From an uncultured Chloroflexota bacterium (GTDB lineage Bacteria; Chloroflexota; Limnocylindria; Limnocylindrales; CSP1-4): 6,043 nt of DNA. The DNA is taken from assembly GCA_903924005.1 (NCBI GenBank), contig CAIXZV010000572.1, positions 1 to 6,043 of the forward strand. The letters run 5' to 3'. Below the pieces are notes generated by a model. The model saw only the letters and a list, made by a program, of their open reading frames with translations, was not told the DNA's origin and did not search any database. The translations under genes and the position numbers were made by a program. Within the stretch, counting starts at the first letter, position 1; the number at the start of each line of letters is the position of its first letter. Of this stretch, positions 1 to 6,043 are shown piece after piece.

Positions 1-1435
1 CCACCGCCACACCACGCGTGCCGCCCTGGACGGTTGCCTCATCCTGGTGGCTGTCCCCGAGTTTGAGCAGACCGAGGTCTTTGCGCACTTTCGGCGCTGT
101 ATGGATACGCGCGAACCGCAGCGCTTTGAGGCGCCGTACACGTTTGATGACGGGGCCACCAGCTGGTACTCGTTCAGCGTGGAACCCGTCCCTGAGGGGA
201 TCTTCGTGCTGTCGGTGGACATCACGGAGCAGCGCCAGACCACCGAGGCGCTCCACGACAGCGAAACCCGTCTGGCCGAGGCCTTGCGGCTTGAGGCGAT
301 TGGGCGCCTCGCGGGCGGTGTGGCCCACGATTTCAACAACCTGCTGATGGCCATCAACGGGACGGCCGAACTGCTGGCGGCTGAGATGTCCCCAGAAGAC
401 CCGCGCCGTGCCGACGTGGACGCCATCTCTGAAGCCGGCCGGCGGGCCGCAGCGCTCACCTCGCAGCTCCTGGCGTTTGGTCGGCGGCAGGTTCTGCGGC
501 CCACCGTGGTCAGCCTCGATGAGGTGCTGGCCGAGGCGACGCCGCTGCTGCGCAGGACCTTGGGCGAGGACATCGAGTTGCACGTTGAGGCGTCGCCGGA
601 CGCCACGCCGGTCCGCGTGGACCGCAGCCAGCTGGAGCAGGTGATCGTCAACCTTGTCTTCAACGCGCGTGACGCCATGCCCGACGGCGGCATCCTGACG
701 CTCGCGATCACGCCCGCGTTCGCTGGCGAGGCCGCGGCGGCGCGCCACCACGGTGTCCGCCCAGGGGCGTTCATCCGCCTCTCGGTGAGCGACACGGGAA
801 GCGGCATCGCGCCCGACATTGCGGACCGGATCTTTGAGCCCTTCTTCACCACCAAGGGCTTGGGCCGCGGCACGGGGCTGGGCCTGGCCACCGTGCAGGG
901 GATCGTGGCGCAGTCCGGCGGCTGGATTGAGATGGACACCAGGTTGGGCCGCGGGACAACGTTCCAGGTCCATCTGCCGGTGGCCGCTGAGCCAACCGAG
1001 GCCGTTGTGGAAGCGCTGCCGGTGGTCGTGACCGGCGGGTCAGAGATGATCCTCCTGGTAGAGGACGAGGAGCAGGTTCGCCAGGTGGCGGGGCGGATGC
1101 TGCGCGATCTCGGGTACGCCGTGGTTGACCTGCCGGGTCCCTACCCTGCACTCGCGCTTGACACCTCCACGCTCGCGGCCGTCGACCTGTTGATCACCGA
1201 TGTCGTGATGCCCGGTCTCAACGGCCTGCGCCTGGACAGCCTGCTCCGGGAACGCAAGTCAAACCTGCGGACAATCTTCATCTCTGGGTTCGCGCCGGAC
1301 ACCGCGGTCCGCGAGCGGCTACAGGACCCCGGCACCGCGTTCATGGAGAAGCCGTTCACACGCTCGGATCTCGCGCGCAGCGTCCGGGCACTCCTTGATG
1401 TCAGACCGGCAGAGGCCACCGACCAGCCGGTCTGA
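1..1435 (+). CDS. PAS - histidine kinase - receiver hybrid sensor kinase (5'-truncated)
   Basis: This is a hybrid sensor histidine kinase that autophosphorylates on histidine and can pass phosphate to its own receiver. The reading frame is open to the left edge, so the true start is off the window. The GTG at 47 is only an internal valine codon. Counting from that codon: the end of a PAS domain runs to about residue 62 (SVEPVPEGIFVLSVDITEQ), followed by a short signalling helix. The dimerisation/phosphoacceptor helix has RLAGGVAHDFNN with His94 (codon 326-328). The ATPase domain has the N box NLVFNARDA (Asn206), G1 DTGSGI (249-254), F box FEPFFTTK (263-270) and G2 GRGTGLGL (273-280). The C-terminal receiver (about 333-450) has acidic residues E339/D340, phosphoacceptor Asp385, Ser413 and Lys435. 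All catalytic residues are intact. No membrane segment is visible in the part present. It converges on the minus-strand receiver gene and is a close paralogue of the minus-strand kinase at 1877-3538. It stops at TGA 1433-1435. The stimulus is unknown. Confidence 0.93.
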   Translation, partial: HRHTTRAALDGCLILVAVPEFEQTEVFAHFRRCMDTREPQRFEAPYTFDDGATSWYSFSVEPVPEGIFVLSVDITEQRQTTEALHDSETRLAEALRLEAIGRLAGGVAHDFNNLLMAINGTAELLAAEMSPEDPRRADVDAISEAGRRAAALTSQLLAFGRRQVLRPTVVSLDEVLAEATPLLRRTLGEDIELHVEASPDATPVRVDRSQLEQVIVNLVFNARDAMPDGGILTLAITPAFAGEAAAARHHGVRPGAFIRLSVSDTGSGIAPDIADRIFEPFFTTKGLGRGTGLGLATVQGIVAQSGGWIEMDTRLGRGTTFQVHLPVAAEPTEAVVEALPVVVTGGSEMILLVEDEEQVRQVAGRMLRDLGYAVVDLPGPYPALALDTSTLAAVDLLITDVVMPGLNGLRLDSLLRERKSNLRTIFISGFAPDTAVRERLQDPGTAFMEKPFTRSDLARSVRALLDVRPAEATDQPV

Positions 1436-1437
1436 CA
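1399..1437. terminator. Perfect 12-bp inverted repeat, candidate bidirectional hairpin terminator
   Basis: The arms tgtcagaccggc (1399-1410) and gccggtctgaca (1426-1437) are perfect reverse complements around a 15-nt loop (1411-1425). The right arm contains the TGA of the plus-strand kinase. The structure begins about 10 nt past the stop of the convergent minus-strand receiver gene, so both transcripts would fold it at their 3' ends. There is no T-tract on either side, so it is not a textbook intrinsic terminator. It may act as a U-less terminator, a 3'-end stabiliser, or a barrier between convergent transcripts. The repeat itself is certain; the function is inferred from position. Confidence 0.6.
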
Positions 1438-1446
1438 GCCCGCGGG

Positions 1447-1830
1447 CTACGAAGCCAGGGCTGCTCGCACGGCCGACGCAAGGTCGGCAGCGGTGAAGGG
1501 CTTCCCGATAAAGCCTGCGCGCGGCTTGTCGAGGCGCGCCTGCAGATCCGCCTCCGGCGCGTAGCCCGACATGAAGAGCACGGGGAGACCCGGGTGGCGC
1601 TCCTCAAGGTGCGCGGCAAGCTGCACGCCGCTCATCCTGGGCATCACGATGTCGGACAGGAGCAGATCGGGAGGTCCGTCTGCCGTGTCAATCTCCAGGG
1701 CCTGCGCGGCGTCGGCCGCCTCAAGCACGCGATAGCCCTCGCGCTGGAGGAGGCGGGCAACTGCGCGGCGCACAGCGTCATCATCCTCCGCTAGGAGGAT
1801 GAGCGGCTGGGGGGCGTTGTGCGGGGGCAC
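1447..1830 (-). CDS. Stand-alone receiver-domain response regulator (CheY/FixJ-receiver-like, no output domain)
   Basis: A 127-residue protein consisting almost entirely of one receiver domain, expected to be cytoplasmic and phosphorylated on aspartate by a partner kinase. Numbering from GTG 1830: acidic pocket E15/D16/D17 in LILLAEDDDAVR, phosphoacceptor Asp60 in LLLSDIVMP (codon 1651-1653), switch Ser88 in VLFMSGYAP, and Lys110 in FIGKPF. It ends shortly after helix 5 (SAVRAALAS) with stop TAG at 1447-1449, so no output domain follows. The start was chosen because GTG 1828-1830 is the only start codon in frame between the upstream kinase's stop and the receiver. A short AGG lies 6 nt upstream, and the length fits a single-receiver protein. 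The frame stays open to an ATG at 2004, but that extension is Arg/Ser/Cys-rich shadow of the neighbouring kinase. It is the last gene of the putative operon, 46 nt after the hybrid kinase, which is its most likely phosphodonor. The next-best reading is a phosphate sink. Confidence 0.88.
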   Translation of the reverse strand: MPPHNAPQPLILLAEDDDAVRRAVARLLQREGYRVLEAADAAQALEIDTADGPPDLLLSDIVMPRMSGVQLAAHLEERHPGLPVLFMSGYAPEADLQARLDKPRAGFIGKPFTAADLASAVRAALAS

Positions 1831-1836
1831 GGGGAA

Positions 1837-1839
1837 CCT
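1837..1839 (-). promoter_or_regulatory. Weak ribosome binding site for the receiver gene
   Basis: On the minus strand the sequence reads atcAGGttccccGTG, with a minimal AGG core 6 nt before the GTG at 1830. The match is short, but it supports GTG 1830 as the start, since no other start codon occurs in frame in the 46-nt gap after the kinase stop. Confidence 0.4.
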
Positions 1840-1856
1840 GATGACGGCGTGGCGAA

Positions 1857-1871
1857 CGGACGGCTCGTCCG
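1857..1871 (-). other. Small hairpin in the kinase-receiver intergenic gap
   Basis: The gap of 46 nt (1831-1876) between the kinase stop and the receiver start contains a perfect inverted repeat: cggacg (1857-1862) and cgtccg (1866-1871) with a 3-nt loop. It lies 5 nt after the TAA of the kinase gene and about 17 nt upstream of the weak AGG of the receiver gene. It could partly terminate transcription, protect an mRNA end, or separate the expression levels of the two genes. A stem this short can arise by chance in GC-rich DNA. Confidence 0.3.
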
Positions 1872-1876
1872 CATGG

Positions 1877-3538
1877 TTACACGATAGAGACGGCGTCGAT
1901 CGCGTGGCGCACTGCCATGCCAAACTCGCTGCTCGTGAAGGGTTTGGCGAGGAACGTCGAGCGCGGCTTGCGCAGGCGTACCAACAGCATGGCGTCCGGC
2001 GCAAAGCCAGAGACGAAGAGCACCGGCAGGCCCGGCTGCCGGGTTTCGATGGCCGCTGCCAGCCGCTCGCCGTTCATGCCCGGCATGATCACATCGGTCA
2101 CCAGCAGGCGTACCCCGCTGAGCGCATCGGCATCGAGATCCCTGGCAAGTTCGGGCCGCCCCACGTCGATCACGGTGTAGCCAAGCAGGCGGAGCATCCG
2201 CGCGCCGATCAGCCGCACGGTTGTGTCGTCCTCCACGTACAGGACCGTCTCCGTGCCGCCGATTGCGCTCAGGGGCGCGGTCAGGCCGGGTGCGTTGGCC
2301 GCGCGTGTCCTGCTCGCGGAGGGGAAGAAGGCGTTGAACGTGGATCCGCGTCCCAACTCGCTGGTCACGGTCACCCAGCCACCAGACTGGGCGACGATGC
2401 CCTCCACGGAGGCAAGCCCAAGACCCGTGCCGTGACCCATGTCCTTGGTTGTGAAGAACGGTTCAAAGAGATGCGGCAGCACCTCTGGCCGAATCCCAGT
2501 GCCCGTGTCGGTGACCGAGACCCGCGCAAAGGACCCTGCTCGCACGTTGGGGTGTTCACGGATGACCTGAGCGCTGGCCTCGGTTGGGGCGATGGAGATG
2601 GTCAGTGTGCCGCCATCGCGCATCGCGTCGCGGGCGTTGAGGGCAAGGTTGACGATGACTTGCTCAAACTGGACTGGGTCCACGCTGACCGGACCCAGAT
2701 CCGCAGCAATCTCCAGCACCAGCGCGATGTGCTCGCCCAACGTGCGGTGGAGCATGGGCATGATTGGCTGGAGGACCTCCTCCAGCAGCACGGCCTTGGG
2801 GCGAAGCGTCTGACGCCGCCCAAATGCAAGGAGTTGGCGCGCCAGTGCCGCAGCGTGGTCGCCAGACTCGCGGATGGTCCGGGCGTCCTCGCGACGCGGG
2901 TCATCGGGCTCCAGCGACGCCTCAAGGATCTCTGCGGTCCCGTTGATCGCCTGGAGGATGTTGTTGAAGTCATGCGCCACGCCGCCGGCCAGACGGCCAA
3001 GCGCCTCAAGCCGCTGGCTCTCGCCCAGGCGGCGATCCGCAACCCGCAGTGCTGCCTCCGCCCGTCGCTGCGCCGTGACATCCGCAACTGCGACGCGGCA
3101 GGTTTCAGTGGCGGGATCAAGGCTGCCTTGGCACTGGCCAATCAGCGCTGTCCCGTCAAAGGTCACAAGGTCTAGTTCGCAGCTGGCAGTAGGGCTGCCC
3201 GCTCCCAACGCCATCAGCATGTCGTCGAGCGCGTTGATCGTGCCGGATGAAACGAACGACTGGAACCGTTGGCCGCGCAGGAGTGATCTCGGCACGTCGA
3301 GGAGCTGCGAACCGGTCAAGTTGGCGGCGATGATCGTGCCGTCCATCCGAAGGGTGTAGTACGCCACCGGGGCGAACTCGTACAGGTCCGTGTAGCGGGC
3401 GAGACCGGCCTCAATCTCGGTGCGGGCGCGGCGAAGCTCCTCGTTCTGCTGGATCAGTTCCGCCTGGTGGACTTGCAACTCATGCAGCAGCCGCGCCGCG
3501 TCCGCATTGGAGGAAGTCTGGGGCTTCTGCGGGCTCAT
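1877..3538 (-). CDS. PAS - histidine kinase - receiver hybrid sensor kinase
   Basis: A complete 553-residue cytoplasmic-looking hybrid kinase with no membrane segment or signal peptide. In order: an N-terminal helix LLHELQVHQAELIQQNEEL (17-35), a motif commonly seen before PAS domains in such kinases; a PAS domain at about 48-158; a phosphoacceptor helix with RLAGGVAHDFNN and His189 (codon 2972-2974); and the ATPase domain with N box NLALNARDA (Asn301), G1 DTGTGI (344-349), F box FEPFFTTK (358-365) and G2 GHGTGLGL (368-375). The C-terminal receiver has E436/D437/D438, phosphoacceptor Asp482 (codon 2093-2095), Ser510 and Lys532. All key residues are intact. Its ATG overlaps the TGA of the upstream CheB/CheR fusion gene as ATGA, with an AGGA 9 nt ahead, so translation is probably coupled. 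This suggests that the kinase reads out the PAS or methylation state of the fusion protein, which is inference. It stops at TAA 1877-1879. It is a paralogue of the kinase at the left edge. Confidence 0.95.
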   Translation of the reverse strand: MSPQKPQTSSNADAARLLHELQVHQAELIQQNEELRRARTEIEAGLARYTDLYEFAPVAYYTLRMDGTIIAANLTGSQLLDVPRSLLRGQRFQSFVSSGTINALDDMLMALGAGSPTASCELDLVTFDGTALIGQCQGSLDPATETCRVAVADVTAQRRAEAALRVADRRLGESQRLEALGRLAGGVAHDFNNILQAINGTAEILEASLEPDDPRREDARTIRESGDHAAALARQLLAFGRRQTLRPKAVLLEEVLQPIMPMLHRTLGEHIALVLEIAADLGPVSVDPVQFEQVIVNLALNARDAMRDGGTLTISIAPTEASAQVIREHPNVRAGSFARVSVTDTGTGIRPEVLPHLFEPFFTTKDMGHGTGLGLASVEGIVAQSGGWVTVTSELGRGSTFNAFFPSASRTRAANAPGLTAPLSAIGGTETVLYVEDDTTVRLIGARMLRLLGYTVIDVGRPELARDLDADALSGVRLLVTDVIMPGMNGERLAAAIETRQPGLPVLFVSGFAPDAMLLVRLRKPRSTFLAKPFTSSEFGMAVRHAIDAVSIV

Positions 3539-6043
3539 CGAGCGGGATCCTGGGGCGCGGGGCCGGACGCCGCCGCCCCGGATGGGGCCGACCCGGCGGC
3601 CGCGAGTGCTGCCTGCAGCACTTTGACGCGCGTGATCTCCGAGAACGTGATGACCACGCCGTCGATGACGTTTTCTGTGGTGCGATAGGGGACAATCCGC
3701 GAGGCAAACCAGCGGCCGCCGTGCGCGGCGACCTCACGTTCAAGAATGACGAGCGTCCGCAGCACCCTGGCCGCATCAACCATCAGGCCCGGGTACTCAA
3801 GCTCCATTGTGACGTCGCTGAGCGGCCGGCCCACGTCGGTGGGGATGAGGCTGATCAGCGTGGTTGCCGAGGCGGTGAAGCGGCGGATGCGCAGCGCGCT
3901 GTCGAGGAAGACGGTCGCGATCTCCGAGCTGTTGATCAGGTTTTCCATGTCGCTGTTGGCCAGCACCAGATCCTCGAGGCGCGCCTGCAGCTCCCCGTTG
4001 ACCACCTGGAGCTCCTCGTTCATTGACTGGAGCTCCTCCTTGGACGTGGTCAGCTCCTCGTTGGTGGACTGCAGCTCCTCGTTGGTGGACTTGAGCTCCT
4101 CAAGCGAGGCCTGCATCTCTTCACGGGCTGTCTCAAGCTCCGTGCGGGTCTGGCGCAGCTCAACTTCAAGGACGGCGTCCGGATGCTGCGCTTCAGCCTT
4201 GGGGCTGCGGCGTCTGGTCTTGGGCGGGTGGACCGGCGTAAACGTGATGAGCACGGTGTTGGTCAGGGGACCACCGTCGCGGACAGGGTCCACGGTCACG
4301 TCAACGACGATGAAGCCACCGACGGTGGATGGCACATGCACGCCGGGAAGAGCCACTGACATCTTGCTGGTGACGGCGCGCCTGAACGCGGCGGTGAGCG
4401 GGCCCCTGAGGCCGTCGCGGGCCATTGCATGAATATTCCAGTTCGCCTTGCCGGCAGCAGGCTCCAGATAATCGCCTGTCCGGCCGTTGATGTAGACGAT
4501 GTCGCCGACCTGCCCGGTGAGAACGGCGGCAGGCGTGTACCTGTCCAGCAGCACCCTGTCGGCCAGTGCGCGGATTCCGCCCGCAGGCTCGGGCTCGGCG
4601 GACTCCTCCAACTCGCGAGGCTTCACCTTGAACGCCTGCGCGGGCCAGTCCACGACATGTCGCAGGTCGGTGACCCCAACCCGTCGGAAGATCCGCTCCT
4701 TAGGGCTGACAGGCTCAAACAGTTCACGCTGGTCTCCGATCGTCTCAGCCGTGCCAAGTACCAGAACACCACCCAGAGTGAGTGCGTAATGCAGCAGCGG
4801 GATGACCGTCCGCTGAAGGTCCGTGTCGAAGTAGATGAGCAAGTTTCTGCAGCTGACCACGTCCATCCGAGTGAACGGCGGGTCGGAGATCAGGTTGTGC
4901 TGCGCAAAGACCACCAGCGACCGGATCTCCTTGCGGAGCCGGAACCCGCCGGGCTCAGCCTCGAAGAAGCGATCCAGCCGCTCGGGCGAGAGGTCGGCAG
5001 CAATCCCAGCCGGGTAGGTCGCCCGGCGCGCCCGGTCAATCGCATCTGCATCAAGGTCCGTTGCGAAGATCTGGATGGAGCCGCCCCACCGTGGCTCGCA
5101 CCGCTCAATCGTCTCCACCAGGGTCATTGCCAGCGAGAAGGCCTCCTCGCCGGTGGAGCAGCCGGGAACCCACACCCGAAGGTGCCGGGCCTCGCGCTTC
5201 ACCGCAAGCAGGCCCGGCAGGACATCCTGTGCAAGCTGCTCCCACATGGAGGGATCGCGGAAGAAGCTGGTGACCCCGATCAGGAGCTCCCGATGCAGGA
5301 GGTCAAGCTCTGCATCGTTGTGAGCGAGGAACCTGGCGTAGTCCTCCACCGACTCGATGGAGTGAACGCTGATACGCCGCTCGATCCGCCGGATGATCGT
5401 GTTGCGCTTGTAGTGCGAGAAGTCTGCGCCGGTGCGCTGGCGCGTCAGCAGCAGGATCTGGTCCACGGCGCCGCCTGGGGCAATGGCTGCGGGCTGCGGC
5501 ACCCCAGCCACCCTGTTCTTCATCCGCTCGAGGATCAGCCGCGGGAGTTCCTCAACCGCGGCCACCACGTCCACTACGCCAGAGGAGATGGCGTTGCGCG
5601 GCATCGCGTCAAACTTTGCGGACTCTGGGGCTTGGGCAAAGGTGAGCCCGCCCTGATCCTTGATGGCGCGGAGCCCAAGCGAGCCATCTGAGCCCATGCC
5701 GGAGAGCACCACCCCCACAGCCAACGCCTTGCGATCGTCGGCGAGCGAGCGGAAGAAGAAGTCGATTGGCAGCCGGAGCCCACGAGGCGCCGACGGCTCC
5801 AGCAGCTGCAGGATGCCGCCAATCACCGCCATGTCGCGATTGGGCGGGATCACAAACACCGTGTCAGCCATCACCGGCATGCCTGCGATGGCCTCAACCA
5901 CCGGCAGCGCCGTCACCCGACCAAGCAGTTCCGGCAGCATGCCGTGGTAGGTGGGGTCAAGGTGCTGGATGACCACATACGCAAGCCCTGACGGAACCGC
6001 CACGCGGCTGAGAAACCCGTCAAGCGCCTCAAGACCGCCGGCC
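3535..6043 (-). CDS. CheB methylesterase / CheR methyltransferase / PAS fusion protein (5'-truncated)
   Basis: A fusion of the two chemoreceptor-adaptation enzymes: CheB removes methyl esters (or deamidates) and CheR adds them from S-adenosylmethionine to receptor glutamates. The frame runs off the right edge. The visible start is AGGLEALDGFLSR, which matches the CheB motif GASAGG, so the catalytic serine falls at the window boundary; base 6043 gives a codon ending in G, compatible with TCG. Numbering from GTG 6003 (internal): CheB to about 155 with His14 in VIQHLDP and Asp106 in SGMGSDG; CheR at about 175-440 with the helical part FSHYKRNTIIRRIERR, TSFFRDP (Arg249), SAM loop VPGCSTGEEAFS (279-290), ATDLDADAI (314-322) and SCRNLLIYF (384-392). 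A PAS-like module follows at about 478-590, then a heptad coiled coil at about 610-680, a second PAS at about 685-795, and an Ala/Pro-rich tail (798-822). No kinase domain is fused; the overlapping downstream gene supplies one. Any CheB receiver would have to lie off the window. Confidence 0.95.
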   Translation of the reverse strand, partial: AGGLEALDGFLSRVAVPSGLAYVVIQHLDPTYHGMLPELLGRVTALPVVEAIAGMPVMADTVFVIPPNRDMAVIGGILQLLEPSAPRGLRLPIDFFFRSLADDRKALAVGVVLSGMGSDGSLGLRAIKDQGGLTFAQAPESAKFDAMPRNAISSGVVDVVAAVEELPRLILERMKNRVAGVPQPAAIAPGGAVDQILLLTRQRTGADFSHYKRNTIIRRIERRISVHSIESVEDYARFLAHNDAELDLLHRELLIGVTSFFRDPSMWEQLAQDVLPGLLAVKREARHLRVWVPGCSTGEEAFSLAMTLVETIERCEPRWGGSIQIFATDLDADAIDRARRATYPAGIAADLSPERLDRFFEAEPGGFRLRKEIRSLVVFAQHNLISDPPFTRMDVVSCRNLLIYFDTDLQRTVIPLLHYALTLGGVLVLGTAETIGDQRELFEPVSPKERIFRRVGVTDLRHVVDWPAQAFKVKPRELEESAEPEPAGGIRALADRVLLDRYTPAAVLTGQVGDIVYINGRTGDYLEPAAGKANWNIHAMARDGLRGPLTAAFRRAVTSKMSVALPGVHVPSTVGGFIVVDVTVDPVRDGGPLTNTVLITFTPVHPPKTRRRSPKAEAQHPDAVLEVELRQTRTELETAREEMQASLEELKSTNEELQSTNEELTTSKEELQSMNEELQVVNGELQARLEDLVLANSDMENLINSSEIATVFLDSALRIRRFTASATTLISLIPTDVGRPLSDVTMELEYPGLMVDAARVLRTLVILEREVAAHGGRWFASRIVPYRTTENVIDGVVITFSEITRVKVLQAALAAAGSAPSGAAASGPAPQDPAR
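3548..3551 (-). promoter_or_regulatory. Ribosome binding site and ATGA stop-start overlap for the hybrid kinase
   Basis: On the minus strand AGGA lies 9 nt before the ATG at 3538-3536, inside the end of the CheB/CheR fusion gene. The ATG shares bases with the preceding gene's TGA (3537-3535), giving the 4-nt ATGA overlap typical of terminating-reinitiating ribosomes. Together these fix the kinase start. Confidence 0.6.
3991..4116 (-). repeat. Six tandem 21-bp units encoding coiled-coil heptads
   Basis: Six successive 21-bp units start at 3991, 4012, 4033, 4054, 4075 and 4096, each beginning ctcc on the plus strand. Units at 4054 and 4075 differ at only 2 of 21 positions; the outer units are more diverged. 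On the coding strand each is one heptad of the fusion protein's coiled coil: STNEELQ, STNEELT, TSKEELQ, SMNEELQ and similar, at residues 632-673. Such NEELxSTNEEL heptads between the CheR and distal PAS parts are characteristic of CheB/CheR fusion proteins. The repeat therefore reflects protein structure and probably past unit duplication, not a mobile or regulatory element. Near-identical units could allow in-frame length change. Confidence 0.85.

Noticed and set aside
47..49. GTG at 47 as the start of the left-hand kinase
   Set aside because: The frame is open upstream to the window edge, and a start here would cut the PAS domain in half.
1799..3175. Long plus-strand open frame of 458 codons opposite the hybrid kinase
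   Set aside because: It is antisense to a kinase with every catalytic motif intact. Its translation has no recognisable domain and an Arg/His/Gly-rich composition typical of the reverse strand of GC-rich genes.
3605..3622. Inverted repeat agtgctg-cctg-cagcact near the end of the CheB/CheR gene
   Set aside because: It is a 7-bp stem inside coding sequence for VLQAALAAA, about 70 bp before the stop and upstream of a translationally coupled gene. Repetitive Ala/Leu/Gln codons explain it better than a terminator.
3746..4432. Plus-strand open frame of 228 codons rich in serine (SSS runs)
   Set aside because: The serine-rich repeats are the reverse complement of the heptad-coding repeats in the coiled coil, so it is a shadow and not a low-complexity surface protein.
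4429..5691. Plus-strand open frame of 420 codons opposite the CheB/CheR gene
   Set aside because: It lies wholly antisense to the well-supported CheB/CheR coding sequence, has no motif of its own, and is a GC-driven shadow.
6001..6003. GTG at 6003 as the start of the CheB/CheR fusion
   Set aside because: The frame continues upstream through AGGLEAL, the conserved segment after the CheB catalytic serine, so the true start is off the window.
1..6043. CRISPR, tRNA, mobile element or attachment-site signatures
   Set aside because: No spaced direct repeats, cloverleaf sequences, transposase motifs or flanking duplications were seen. The only direct repeats are the contiguous heptad-coding units.

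Overview
This window is a compact, GC-rich (mid-60s percent by eye), fully coding stretch of bacterial chromosome given over to two-component and chemotaxis-like signal transduction. It holds four genes: one on the plus strand, cut by the left edge, and three on the minus strand, the first of which is cut by the right edge. Composition and protein style (HDFNN-type hybrid kinases, a CheB/CheR/PAS fusion) fit a GC-rich Gram-negative environmental lineage such as Gemmatimonadota, Myxococcota or Alphaproteobacteria. The sequence does not settle which, and no taxonomic marker gene is present.

Layout. Positions 1-1435 (+) encode the C-terminal part of a PAS / histidine kinase / receiver hybrid kinase. 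A perfect 12-bp inverted repeat (1399-1437) spans its stop codon and lies just beyond the stop of the convergent gene, so it is a candidate shared hairpin terminator. On the minus strand, read from right to left, come: (a) a CheB methylesterase / CheR methyltransferase / PAS / heptad coiled coil / PAS fusion protein (6043-3535, N-terminus off the window); (b) a PAS / histidine kinase / receiver hybrid kinase (3538-1877) whose ATG overlaps the preceding stop as ATGA; and (c) a stand-alone receiver protein (1830-1447) 46 nt further on, starting most plausibly at a GTG. These three look like one operon.

How they may work together (inference). The fusion protein carries the glutamate methyltransferase and methylesterase activities of a chemosensory adaptation system together with PAS modules, but its visible C-terminus has no kinase. 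The kinase translationally coupled to it supplies that function, and the single-domain receiver is a likely diffusible phosphate acceptor or shuttle. None of the three receivers carries a DNA-binding or enzymatic output domain, so the final output must lie elsewhere or work by protein-protein contact. The convergent kinase at the left is a close paralogue of the operon kinase, with identical spacing between its catalytic boxes, which suggests a local duplication.

No RNA genes, mobile elements, CRISPR arrays, origins or attachment sites were seen. Non-coding DNA is limited to 11 bp between the convergent genes and 46 bp between the operon kinase and the receiver gene. Promoters for both transcription units lie outside the window.
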